From assembly GCA_018901125.1 (NCBI GenBank), contig JAHIFE010000232.1, positions 1 to 58,335 of the forward strand: DNA of 58,335 nucleotides, given 5' to 3'. The notes below the pieces were generated by a model. It made no database searches. It was given only the letters and a program-made list of their open reading frames with translations, and had not been told where the DNA came from. Position numbers and translations under genes: made by a program. Positions 1-8,420 of this stretch are shown here, in pieces (within the stretch, counting starts at the first letter, position 1; every line of letters starts with the position of its first letter). Source of the stretch: Pseudomonadota bacterium. GTDB taxonomy: Bacteria; Desulfobacterota; Desulfobacteria; Desulfobacterales; RPRI01.

Positions 1-538
1 GATTGGCTAATCAGGAAAAGTGGCATACTAATTCTCAAGTAAAGGGTAAAATCATATATTTTATTATTAAAATTTTCTCTGAAGATTTCAAATGGTATTA
101 GTTAGAAATTATAGAAGATCTCTTCTAACACTTTGTAGGTGCTATACGTAACAAAAGGTGATTGAAAATAGATCTAAGCCGCTTCTCGTTTTGAGATATT
201 TTTCACGTATCACAGTTTCACCCAAACCTGTGATAAGAAGAATATCTTGCTGTGGTTCTGTTATAAATTGCTTCCTGTAACATTCAAAATACCAAGCGGA
301 TGAAACATAGATAGTTATAAATGTTAATCCAGCTGCGCTTGCGTAATTACCGATAATCTATGTGTCCAATATATCATGATAGTATGGATAAAAGATGTGA
401 TAGAAAGGAATTGATTGACAATTACTTTCTATAAATCTATCATTTTTGAAACGAAATCAAATTTATAACTTTTATATATTTTGGAATAAGTATTAGGTAT
501 ATTAATAGAAGGACTTCGATAAATAAGGAGAATAATTG
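1..538. other. AT-rich intergenic region, no convincing gene
   Basis: No open frame of useful length is visible in this stretch. It is strongly AT-rich and holds one copy of a 51-bp repeat (195-245) that recurs at 1244-1294 beyond the next gene. The last bases carry the ribosome binding site aaggag (525-530) of the gene starting at 539. Confidence 0.5.
195..245 (+). repeat. 51-bp direct repeat, copy 1
   Basis: This copy matches 1244-1294 in the same orientation, including an identical core 'cacccaaacctg', at about 43 of 51 positions by eye. The two copies lie on either side of the small gene at 539-1063 and the sequence just after it. This suggests duplication or insertion, but no terminal repeats or target duplications of a known element are seen. 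Confidence 0.6.
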
Positions 539-1063
539 ATGAGCTGGTCTTTAATATCTTTGTTCGTTGGCATTATTGGGGTCATCGTCGCCTTATATCA
601 GAGTTTTGAGAAGAAACGGTTATCCCATTACTTGCGTTCTCAGTCTTGGTATATATATTCAATGTCTCTTTTATCATGGAATGCTGCACAAACAGCTTTG
701 ATAAAATATAAAGATTCCGATGGCCAAGAATTAAATCCAGACATCTTTGAGTCTTTATCAAAATGTGATGCGTATAATTTGAGCCTTTCCCTTGAAGCCA
801 TTCGGCAGATACAACTATCTGAACCTCATTTTGACAATGAAACAATAACGACTTGGGCCACGCAGGGGAAAATTCCAAAAGACCATACCGCTTTGTTTTT
901 GCGGATTCTATCATTTGAAACTCCCGGTTCTCTCTGCCTTTTATGGAAATCATTTACTGCCAGACTGAGCATGAAATTACAGAAAAAAAAGATACAACAA
1001 TCAACTATAGTAATCGATTCCCAAAAGGATACTGAGATAGAAAATAAAAGCTGGAAACTTTGA
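539..1063 (+). CDS. Hypothetical protein with N-terminal membrane segment
   Basis: I do not recognise the family. The 174-residue product begins with one hydrophobic segment (about residues 4-20, SLISLFVGIIGVIVALYQS) followed by a basic stretch (EKKRL), which suggests an N-terminal membrane anchor with a cytoplasmic body. The rest is mostly polar and helix-prone, with a lysine-rich region near the C-terminus. The ATG at 539 is chosen over the TTG at 536 because aaggag at 525-530 sits 8 bases upstream of it. The gene stands alone between two copies of a 51-bp repeat and beside gene remnants, so it may be accessory DNA. Whether it is expressed is unknown. Confidence 0.55.
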   Translation: MSWSLISLFVGIIGVIVALYQSFEKKRLSHYLRSQSWYIYSMSLLSWNAAQTALIKYKDSDGQELNPDIFESLSKCDAYNLSLSLEAIRQIQLSEPHFDNETITTWATQGKIPKDHTALFLRILSFETPGSLCLLWKSFTARLSMKLQKKKIQQSTIVIDSQKDTEIENKSWKL

Positions 1064-1243
1064 ATTTCCAAGTTACCAATTATAACAAGACATATTAAAA
1101 GACCTTGCAATCGAGCAGCTAAGTGTCTTTCTCCCCCAGCCCTAATAACACTTAACATGGGGTATAGTGCGGGACACCCTTTAGTTTTTTAGTTTCTTTT
1201 AATTCTAACCATAATACGCTTGTTTTTTTTAAATTTCGGTTAA

Positions 1244-1294
1244 GATATTTTTACCATATCACAGTCTCACCCAAACCTGCGAAAAAAAGAATAT
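1244..1294 (+). repeat. 51-bp direct repeat, copy 2
   Basis: This is the second copy of the repeat at 195-245, same strand, about 1.05 kb downstream. The conserved centre 'cacccaaacctg' and the flanking 'gatattttt' and 'agaatat' are shared. It lies between the hypothetical gene and the DUF4143 remnant. Confidence 0.6.
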
Positions 1295-1397
1295 ATCAGT
1301 AAAGCCAGTTCGCAAAAACCGATTTTCTGCTCTTTCAAACAGAAGCAGGCTGCACTGCATCCGCCTATTCGAATTACCTTCCACCAAGGTGCAGCCA

Positions 1398-1556
1398 TTA
1401 CGCGCCGGGTAAGCGGAAAGGTTTGGTCACAGCCATGCAGAAGTATGCACCATCCACAAGGTCGGGGGATTCGTCAAGGAAGGCTTCCAGACCCCTGGCA
1501 TCAGAAGTAGTAACACGAGCGGTGGCCTTGATCTCGATGGGCAACAACGGCTGCGC
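1398..1556 (-). pseudogene. C-terminal remnant of a DUF4143-type AAA ATPase
   Basis: Read on the minus strand, this stretch gives an open frame with LLPIEIKAT, then TTSDARGLEAFLDESPDLVDG, ending in a TAA at 1400-1398. The PIEIKA...D.RGLE.FL pattern is typical of the nuclease-like C-terminus of DUF4143 ATPases (the ExeA/ATPase-with-DUF4143 family). The ATP-binding N-terminal portion, which would lie at higher coordinates, is absent; AT-rich palindromic sequence is there instead. This is a decayed end fragment of a gene once about 1.1-1.3 kb long and should not be functional. Confidence 0.6.
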
Positions 1557-1559
1557 GAT

Positions 1560-1673
1560 GTTGCATGCAACGCCATTATGTTGCGATTATATTGCAACAT
1601 AATAATTATTATATTATTATATAAGATATATAACTAATATAATCTTAATTATTTGTGTTGCATATTATGTTGC
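1560..1673. promoter_or_regulatory. Cluster of GTTGCA-type palindromes in AT-rich DNA
   Basis: Three related sites are visible: the perfect palindrome GTTGCATGCAAC (1560-1571), ATGTTGC-N9-GCAACAT (1578-1600), and GTTGCATATTATGTTGC (1657-1673). They are separated by an almost pure A+T stretch. They lie about 200-300 bases upstream of the large Hdr/two-component operon. A closely related motif occurs at 19745-19795. Operator sites or a structured AT-rich element are possible; no regulator can be named. Confidence 0.4.
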
Positions 1674-1679
1674 TTTAAC

Positions 1680-1713
1680 TTGACACCCCTTTTCCGGTTT
1701 TCCTTTCATAAAC
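1680..1713 (+). promoter_or_regulatory. Possible promoter of the Hdr/two-component operon
   Basis: A perfect -35-like TTGACA lies at 1680-1685, and a weak A/T-rich -10 candidate (around 'ttcataaac', 1706-1713) lies at roughly suitable distance. It is downstream of the GTTGCA palindrome cluster and about 160 bases before the first gene of the operon. The -10 match is poor. Confidence 0.25.
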
Positions 1714-1869
1714 AATATCCCACTGTAATTAATAGATATCTTACCACCTCCTTTTTTTGGCACAACCTGTGCAATTACTGTCAGCTAAAAGTCTGTTTAT
1801 TTCCATATTAAATACGTAGAACATGTTTTTTTATAAACGGGACATTTCAGTTCGCTGAGGAAAATGTTT

Positions 1870-2292
1870 ATGGAGCAAGGAAACGAAATTAAAAATATTC
1901 TGGTTATCACTGATGAATTGGATATGCTCATTTTTCTTTCAAATCTTTTGCGGGCTGAGGGCTTTTCAGTTTTAGAAGCCAAAAATGGTGCGGAGGGAAT
2001 AACAAAAGCACGAAAGAACCCACCTGCTCTTATTATACTGGATGTTATGATGTCAGAAGAGTCCGGAATCCAGATATATCGTTTATTAAAATTCGACAAA
2101 CAGCTTAAAAGGATCCCGGTTATAATGCTTTCGGCAATAGACAGGGATACTTTTTCTCATTATCAGAAATTTGAAAGCAGCCAGCCAGGACAAAGCATCC
2201 CTGAACCTGAAGCATTTCTTGAAAAGCCGCCGGAAGCAGAGGAACTCATAAATATTGTGCTTGAATTGACTTCAATGGACAAAAAACCATGA
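1870..2292 (+). CDS. Stand-alone response regulator receiver protein
   Basis: This is a single CheY-like receiver domain of about 140 residues with no output domain. The phosphoacceptor is Asp58 in the motif LIILDVMM. The signalling Ser follows strand 4 (IMLSA) and the conserved Lys is in FLEKPPE; the acidic site near the N-terminus reads TDE. The ATG at 1870 is preferred to that at 1864 because GAGG at 1857-1860 is 9 bases from it but only 3 from the upstream ATG. Its stop overlaps the start of the next gene (ATGA at 2289). It is the first gene of the operon, so it probably shuttles phosphate between the two kinases at the operon end, or binds a partner directly. Partner assignment is inference. 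Confidence 0.85.
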   Translation: MEQGNEIKNILVITDELDMLIFLSNLLRAEGFSVLEAKNGAEGITKARKNPPALIILDVMMSEESGIQIYRLLKFDKQLKRIPVIMLSAIDRDTFSHYQKFESSQPGQSIPEPEAFLEKPPEAEELINIVLELTSMDKKP

Positions 2293-4586
2293 TTGATAAC
2301 TCTGTTGATCCAAAACTGTATAGTGAAATTCAAAAATTCGGAGCAATGGATATGGAGATCTGCATGCAGTGTGGTGCCTGCAGCGCATCCTGCCCTCTGT
2401 CTGAAGGCACTAATCCTTTTCCCCGAAAGATATACCGGTATCTTCAGTTAGGATTAAAAGACAAGCTTTTACAATCATCGGTGCCATGGCTGTGCTATTA
2501 CTGCGGCGAATGCAACAAGGAGTGTCCCAGAGGGGCCGAACCGGCTGAAACCATGATGGCAACCCGCCGATGGTTAACCGCACAGTATGACTGGACAGGA
2601 CTTGCCAGGAAGCTTTATCTTTCAAAAGCCTGGGAAATGGGCGCATTAATTTCTGTGGCGCTTTTTATCATTTTGCTGTTTGTTTTTTTCCACGGCCCAA
2701 TCATAACCGATCATGTATCGGTTAACTCCTTTGCGCCTGTCATGTGGATAGAAATCGGCGATTTGTTGATGGCGACAATACTTTCTACCTTTCTTCTTTC
2801 CAACGCATTCAGAATGTATCGTTTTATTATGAGTGATACAAAGGCGCCTTTATCGCTTTATGTTAAAGAAGCAAAAACATTTATTTTAAACTTTGCAACT
2901 CAGAAACGCTGGAGGGAGTGCAGTGAGGACAAAAGCCGGTGGGTGAAACACTTTATTCTTGTTACCGGATATCTCACAATGATGACGCTGATAATTGTTT
3001 TTATCCGCTGGTTTCAAGTCGATGACAGCAGCTGGCATTTTACAAGCATATTCGGCTACTACGCTACCGGTGTGCTGCTTTATGTCACAGTGGATATGTT
3101 TAGAAGCCGCATGAAAAAGCAGGAAACTATCCATCGATACTCCGAAGTTTCCGACTGGCTTTTTCTGATTCTGCTTTTTCTGACATCTCTAACCGGCATA
3201 ATTATGCACATCGTTCGTCTTGCCGGATGGCCCATGGGAACATATGTCACATACGTAATACACCTTGCTGTTGCTGTGCCTATGCTCGTAATTGAGGTTC
3301 CTTTCGGAAAGTGGTCCCACATGTTTTACAGACCGTTGGCTCTGTTTTTATCTGCTGTAAAAGATAAGGCATCAAAAATATCCGATATAGATGTACAAGA
3401 GATAATTGCCACAGTGGGCAAAACTTTTATGATCTGCCAGCAATGCGGAACCTGCACCAGCGTTTGCCCTGTCAATCTGGTATCATCATACAGCCCCCGT
3501 CATATTCTGCGTCGGCTTGCATTAAATAACGGAACCCAAAAGTCGGTTGATAAGGCTGTCTGGAATTGTTTTACATGCAATGCATGCGGCGATAGCTGCC
3601 CGAGAGGAATAGATATAATAAATGTAGTAAAGACTGTAAGAGCCCTTAATATATCTTTTGGGATAATTCCCGAATCGCTTAAAGCACCGTTTGACAGCCT
3701 GAAAAGAAACGGCAATCCATGGGATGTCGTCCGTAATAAGCGCCTGGAATGGACCGGAAATTCAGATATCAAAGCATTTGCTCCTGATCACAAATACTAT
3801 CTTTTTACCTGTTGCACAACAGCGTACAATCCGGAAAACAAAAAAGCCGGTCAGGCTCTGTTACAACTTATGGAACTTGCCGGAATAAGTTTTGGCACAT
3901 TCGGTGAAAAAGAAAACTGCTGTGGCGATCTTGCCCATAAATCGGGTGCAAACGAGATATTCTCTGATCTTTGCGTAAAAAATACCGAATTATTTTTGAA
4001 GGAAGGAGTTAAAACAATACTTACCACATCGCCTCATTGTCTTAATTCTTTTAAAAACGACTACCCTGATTTAAAAGATTTGAGTTGTGAGCACTACACA
4101 GAGCTTCTCGACCGGCTGATATCAAAAGGCCGCCTTATACCTTCTGGCAGAATTGAATCAACTGTCACATATCATGATCCATGCTATCTGGGACGGCATA
4201 ATAATATTTACGAAGCGCCCCGTAGGATACTTCAAAGCATCCCGGGTCTTAAGCTGTTTGAGATGGGAAACAACAGAGAAGGCAGTATTTGCTGCGGTGG
4301 TGGCGGCGGAGGTGCATGGAATAAAGCAAATGACCATAAAGACGATCAGAATCTTAGTATGTTGCGAATAGAAGAAGCGCTTAGCACAGGCGCTGAGATG
4401 ATCGTAACAGCATGCCCGTTTTGCATCCTCATGCTAAATGATGCGATAGATAAACTTGGCGTAAAACATAAGTTAGCTGTTTATGATCCTGCACAATTAC
4501 TGCTGCAATCTGTAAACCTGGGATATAAAGTTGATATGATGGATAATATCAAAACAAACTATAGTAGTGAGGTCTGCCATGTCTGA
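2289..4586 (+). CDS. Membrane HdrC/HdrE/HdrD-type iron-sulfur protein
   Basis: The 765-residue electron-transfer protein has this domain order: an HdrC-like double 4Fe-4S domain (first motif CMQCGACSASC from Cys25; second CYYCGECNKEC), a cytochrome-b-like membrane region of about five or six helices (about residues 115-340), a second double 4Fe-4S domain (CQQCGTCTSVC and CFTCNACGDSC), and an HdrB/HdrD-like C-terminal part with two CCG-type cysteine motifs (KENCCGD and GSICCGGGGG). The layout resembles QmoC or HdrE joined to HdrD, so it should link a membrane quinone or heme pool to a thiol/disulfide or Hdr partner. The usual family members are split over two genes. It overlaps the receiver gene by 4 bases and the following HdrA by 8, which indicates translational coupling. 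The physiological substrate is unknown. Confidence 0.85.
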   Translation: MIDNSVDPKLYSEIQKFGAMDMEICMQCGACSASCPLSEGTNPFPRKIYRYLQLGLKDKLLQSSVPWLCYYCGECNKECPRGAEPAETMMATRRWLTAQYDWTGLARKLYLSKAWEMGALISVALFIILLFVFFHGPIITDHVSVNSFAPVMWIEIGDLLMATILSTFLLSNAFRMYRFIMSDTKAPLSLYVKEAKTFILNFATQKRWRECSEDKSRWVKHFILVTGYLTMMTLIIVFIRWFQVDDSSWHFTSIFGYYATGVLLYVTVDMFRSRMKKQETIHRYSEVSDWLFLILLFLTSLTGIIMHIVRLAGWPMGTYVTYVIHLAVAVPMLVIEVPFGKWSHMFYRPLALFLSAVKDKASKISDIDVQEIIATVGKTFMICQQCGTCTSVCPVNLVSSYSPRHILRRLALNNGTQKSVDKAVWNCFTCNACGDSCPRGIDIINVVKTVRALNISFGIIPESLKAPFDSLKRNGNPWDVVRNKRLEWTGNSDIKAFAPDHKYYLFTCCTTAYNPENKKAGQALLQLMELAGISFGTFGEKENCCGDLAHKSGANEIFSDLCVKNTELFLKEGVKTILTTSPHCLNSFKNDYPDLKDLSCEHYTELLDRLISKGRLIPSGRIESTVTYHDPCYLGRHNNIYEAPRRILQSIPGLKLFEMGNNREGSICCGGGGGGAWNKANDHKDDQNLSMLRIEEALSTGAEMIVTACPFCILMLNDAIDKLGVKHKLAVYDPAQLLLQSVNLGYKVDMMDNIKTNYSSEVCHV

Positions 4587-7500
4587 TAGAATCGGATTTT
4601 ATATCTGCCATTGCGGCATAAATATAGCTTACAAAGTTCGTGTAAAAGAAGTAGCCGAATACGCAGCTACTCTTCAAAATGTTGCGGTTTCGCGCGATTA
4701 CCTGTTTATGTGTTCAGACCCCGGACAGGAACTTATAGAAAATGATATCAGGCAGCATCATCTAACCCGGGTAATAGTATCATCATGTTCACCCAGGATG
4801 CATGAAAAAACGTTTCGCGCCGCATGCCAGAGGGGCGGTCTTAATCCTTATAAAGCCTTTCATATGGTATGTGTCCGCGAACATGTTTCATGGGTAACGG
4901 AAAATGAAGATGAAGCAACCAAAAAGGCGATAGAATTAGTCAGGGCTGGCATAATGAGGGTTACCCACCAGCATGAACTGACACCTGCCACTTTTTCGGT
5001 TTGCACCAACACCCTTGTTGTGGGCGGAGGTATCGCTGGCATGCAGGCCTCCCTTGATATAGCCAAAGCCGGATATAAAGTCTATCTTGTGGAAAGACAA
5101 CCTACAATCGGCGGGCATATGCTTCAATATGACAAAACCTTTCCCACTCTTGATTGCGCGGCCTGCATCGGCACACCCAAAATGGTTTCCGTCGGTCAGG
5201 AACAAAAAATAAAATTACTCACTTACTGCGAGGTTCAAGATGTAAGCGGCTTTGTCGGCAATTTTAAGATAAAAGTAAAAAGAAAAGCCCGCTATGTGGA
5301 AACAAACTGCACCGGGTGCGGCGAATGCGAAAAAGTCTGTCCTGTCGAGTTTACAAATGAATGGGATGTAAACACCAAAATCAGAAAGGCTATATACAGA
5401 CCATTTCCCCAGGCAGTTCCCATCACATATTGCATCGACAAGTATGACCGCGCTCCCTGTGCTCAGACCTGTCCTGCAGGAACAAATGTTCAGGGCTATG
5501 TAGCTCTCATCAAAGCAGGAAAATTCAAAGAAGCCTTGAATTTAATTATGGAACGCCTGCCACTGCCTGGAACTCTGGGCCGCGTATGTCCGGCTCCTTG
5601 CGAAAAAGCCTGCCGGAGGGCTGAGGTGGACACAGCTGTTGCCATACGCGATCTGAAGCGCTTTGCAGCAGATCAAACTGACCTTTCCATGTTGCCTCTG
5701 CCGGATATCAAAGATCTGCCGGATAAAGTAGCGGTTATCGGATCAGGCCCGGCAGGCCTTACCGTGGCATATTATCTAAGGCTTAAAGGCTACCAGGTAA
5801 CTATTTTTGAGGCACTGCCAGTTTTAGGAGGCATGCTTCGCTTAGGCATACCGGATTATCGGCTCCCGCCGGAAATTCTTGATAAGGAAATCCAGAATAT
5901 TCTTCGTCTTGGCATAAAAGTACAGACTGAAAAAAAACTGGGAATAGATTTTAGTATTGATGATCTCAAAAACGAGGACTTTAAAGCAATCTTTCTTGGA
6001 ATCGGCGCTCATAAAAGTCTTAAACTGCAAATACCTGGTGAAGAAAGCTTGGATGGGGTAATTGACGCAGTGGATTTTTTAAAAAAAGCGAATCTGGGAA
6101 ACGTAGAAAAGCCGGGTGATCGTGTGATAGTAATCGGCGGAGGCAATGTAGCTATTGATGCGGCCAGGTCGGCATTGCGGATAGGTTCAAAACAGGTGGA
6201 TATTATTTATCGCCGCAGTCGCGAACAGATGCCTGCTGATCCTGAAGAAATCAGGGACGCAATGGAAGAAGGAATCAAAATACATTATCTAACATCACCA
6301 GTCGCCATTAAAGGAAACGGCGGCAGAGTGAATGCAGTTGAATGTATCAAAAACGAACTCGGTTTGCCTGATGCAAGCGGACGAAGCAGACCTGCTCCTG
6401 TTGAAGGATCGGAGTTTGTGATTGAATGTGATGCGGTTATACCGGCAATAGGGCAACAGCCCGATGTTGACTGGATTGTTAAAGATAAACTTGTAGAAGT
6501 TTCAAAACGAAATACTATTATTGTAAATCCGCAGACAATGCAGACAAATGTATCTTATATATTCGGCGGAGGCGATGCTGTTAGCGGTCCGGCAACTGTT
6601 GTAGAGGCAATATCCGCGGGTCACAAAGCCGTTGAAGCGATTCATTTTTATCTTTGCAATGATAATCCTGAGACTTTAAGCCAAAGCATGCTCTTACAGG
6701 AAGCACCCGGGAACAACTGGGCCGGGATACCTGAATACGCCAGAATAACAGACAGGGTTAAACCACAGCATCGCGATGTCAAAGATCGTATTACTTCATT
6801 TAAAGAAGTGAGTTTAAGCTTTGCAGAACAGGAAGCACAAGCGGAAGCTTCCCGCTGCATAAATTGCGGCGGTTGCTGCGAATGCAAGCTTTGTGTTGAT
6901 TCCTGCGAAGCAAAAGCTATCAATCACAACATGAAAGATGAAATAGAAGAAATAGAAGCCGGATCAATTATTGTAGCAACAGGTTTTGATCCGCTAAATC
7001 CAACGCCCATGCATCAGTACGGTTATGGCAAGTATTCAAATGTTTTTACCAATCTTGAGTTTGAACGAATTTCGAATGCGACCGGACCAACAGGCGGAAA
7101 ACTGCTTAAACGAAGTCTTACCAATCGCCTGAAGTTTACGGAACCTCCGAAAAGTGTCGCTATTCTTCATTGCATAGGCAGCCGCGATATTAATTTTCAC
7201 GAGTACTGTTCGCGCACCTGCTGCATGTACGCGCTAAAATACGCCCATCTTATCAAAGATAAATGCGGGCACGATACAGAAGTATACAACTTCTACATAG
7301 ATATGCGCTGCTTTGGCAAAGGATATGAGGAATTCTACAAGCGCGTACAAAGTGAGGGGGTACGCATGATTCGCGGCAAGGCATCACGGATTGAAGAGAA
7401 AAACGGTATCCTTACAGTTACTGCCGAAGATACTCTTTCCGACAGAATATTAAAAATTCCGGTTGAGATGGTTATCTTGTGTACAGCCATGGAACCGCGT

Positions 7501-7959
7501 TCAGACGCAAATGAAATATCACGTACATTCGGGATAAGTGTCGGCAGTGACGGTTTCTTTCTTGAGGAACACCCAAAACTCGAACCTGTTTCCACTGCTA
7601 CGAGTGGTATTTTTCTGGCCGGGACATGCCAGGGCCCGAAGGATATTCCGGATACGGTTGCACAAGCCAAGGGAGCAGCAGCAGAGGCTCTGGCATTAAG
7701 TATATCAGGGCGAGTGGCGGTATCTCCCATGATTTCATATATCAATCCGGATATATGTGTAGGCTGCCAGGTTTGCATAGATTTGTGCGCCTATTCGGCA
7801 ATCGAATTTAATGAATTAAAAGGCATAAGCGAGGTTAATGAAGCTGTGTGCAAAGGCTGCGGAAGCTGTGCAGGTTACTGCCCAAGCGGTGCTGCCCAGA
7901 TACGGCATTTTACAGGCAAGCAGATATTTTCTGAAATTGATGGTCTTCTTGCGGGATAA
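4579..7959 (+). CDS. HdrA-like flavoprotein with inserted GltD-like module
   Basis: The 1126-residue protein has an HdrA framework: the N-terminal HdrA domain (ICHCG), an FAD motif GGGIAGMQAS near residue 148, and a 4Fe-4S motif CTGCGECEKVC from Cys244. A complete glutamate-synthase-small-subunit-like (GltD/NfnB) module follows at about residues 280-690, with its own CPAGT segment, FAD motif GSGPAGL near 387 and NAD(P)-type motif GGGNVAIDAA near 520. HdrA then resumes with a cysteine-rich cluster (CINCGGCCEC near 760), the FAD tail and two C-terminal ferredoxin motifs (near 1061 and 1092). HdrA is the bifurcating subunit in known Hdr complexes; the insert would supply NAD(P)H oxidation. The ATG at 4579 is chosen over GTG 4567, as gtgagg lies 6 bases upstream. 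The electron donors and acceptors are inferred. Confidence 0.87.
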   Translation: MSDRIGFYICHCGINIAYKVRVKEVAEYAATLQNVAVSRDYLFMCSDPGQELIENDIRQHHLTRVIVSSCSPRMHEKTFRAACQRGGLNPYKAFHMVCVREHVSWVTENEDEATKKAIELVRAGIMRVTHQHELTPATFSVCTNTLVVGGGIAGMQASLDIAKAGYKVYLVERQPTIGGHMLQYDKTFPTLDCAACIGTPKMVSVGQEQKIKLLTYCEVQDVSGFVGNFKIKVKRKARYVETNCTGCGECEKVCPVEFTNEWDVNTKIRKAIYRPFPQAVPITYCIDKYDRAPCAQTCPAGTNVQGYVALIKAGKFKEALNLIMERLPLPGTLGRVCPAPCEKACRRAEVDTAVAIRDLKRFAADQTDLSMLPLPDIKDLPDKVAVIGSGPAGLTVAYYLRLKGYQVTIFEALPVLGGMLRLGIPDYRLPPEILDKEIQNILRLGIKVQTEKKLGIDFSIDDLKNEDFKAIFLGIGAHKSLKLQIPGEESLDGVIDAVDFLKKANLGNVEKPGDRVIVIGGGNVAIDAARSALRIGSKQVDIIYRRSREQMPADPEEIRDAMEEGIKIHYLTSPVAIKGNGGRVNAVECIKNELGLPDASGRSRPAPVEGSEFVIECDAVIPAIGQQPDVDWIVKDKLVEVSKRNTIIVNPQTMQTNVSYIFGGGDAVSGPATVVEAISAGHKAVEAIHFYLCNDNPETLSQSMLLQEAPGNNWAGIPEYARITDRVKPQHRDVKDRITSFKEVSLSFAEQEAQAEASRCINCGGCCECKLCVDSCEAKAINHNMKDEIEEIEAGSIIVATGFDPLNPTPMHQYGYGKYSNVFTNLEFERISNATGPTGGKLLKRSLTNRLKFTEPPKSVAILHCIGSRDINFHEYCSRTCCMYALKYAHLIKDKCGHDTEVYNFYIDMRCFGKGYEEFYKRVQSEGVRMIRGKASRIEEKNGILTVTAEDTLSDRILKIPVEMVILCTAMEPRSDANEISRTFGISVGSDGFFLEEHPKLEPVSTATSGIFLAGTCQGPKDIPDTVAQAKGAAAEALALSISGRVAVSPMISYINPDICVGCQVCIDLCAYSAIEFNELKGISEVNEAVCKGCGSCAGYCPSGAAQIRHFTGKQIFSEIDGLLAG

Positions 7960-7979
7960 TTACTGAAAGGAACTAAAAT

Positions 7980-8402
7980 ATGAGCGAGTTTGAACCGACA
8001 ATTGTGGCTTTTTTTTGCAACTGGTGTACTTTCACTGCTGCGGATTTAGCTGGTACTTCTCGTCTGTCATACCCACCTAACATAAAAATTATTCGGGTGA
8101 TGTGTACCGGCATGGTTGACCCGCAATATATCATTAAAGCCTTTCTGGAAGGCGCTGATGGTGTGCTGGTCAGCGGCTGCCATCCGGGCGACTGCCATTA
8201 TATTAATGGAAACTATAAGGCTCGAAGGCGGATTAAGCTATTAAAAGAAATTCTTCCTCAATTCGGCTTTGATTCAAAGCGGTTAAGATTAACATGGATA
8301 GGTGCCAGCGATGGAATTCGTTTAGCGGAGATTATGAGGACTCTTGTTTCGCAAATCAAAGAGCTGGGACCCAGTCAATCCAAGTTAAGTATGGTGATTT
8401 AG
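7980..8402 (+). CDS. mvhD: MvhD-like iron-sulfur subunit
   Basis: The 140-residue protein matches the delta subunit of methyl-viologen-reducing hydrogenase (MvhD/FlpD family), which carries a [2Fe-2S] centre and passes electrons to HdrA. Conserved features are FFCNWCTF at residues 10-17, VMCTGMVDP near 43, and GCHPGDCHY near 63-71. The length is normal for the stand-alone family. It follows the HdrA-GltD gene by 20 bases with a gaaagga site upstream. No hydrogenase large or small subunit is in the operon, so its electron source is more likely the FdhB/FrhB-like or GltD-type partner encoded beside it. Confidence 0.88.
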   Translation: MSEFEPTIVAFFCNWCTFTAADLAGTSRLSYPPNIKIIRVMCTGMVDPQYIIKAFLEGADGVLVSGCHPGDCHYINGNYKARRRIKLLKEILPQFGFDSKRLRLTWIGASDGIRLAEIMRTLVSQIKELGPSQSKLSMVI

Positions 8403-8420
8403 ATAATATTCGGAGGGAAT

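Noticed and set aside
1100-1190. Possible insertion-sequence end ('gtgcgggacaccc')
   Set aside because: The motif reminded me of sequences near some transposase genes, but there is no partner end or transposase, so it cannot be supported.
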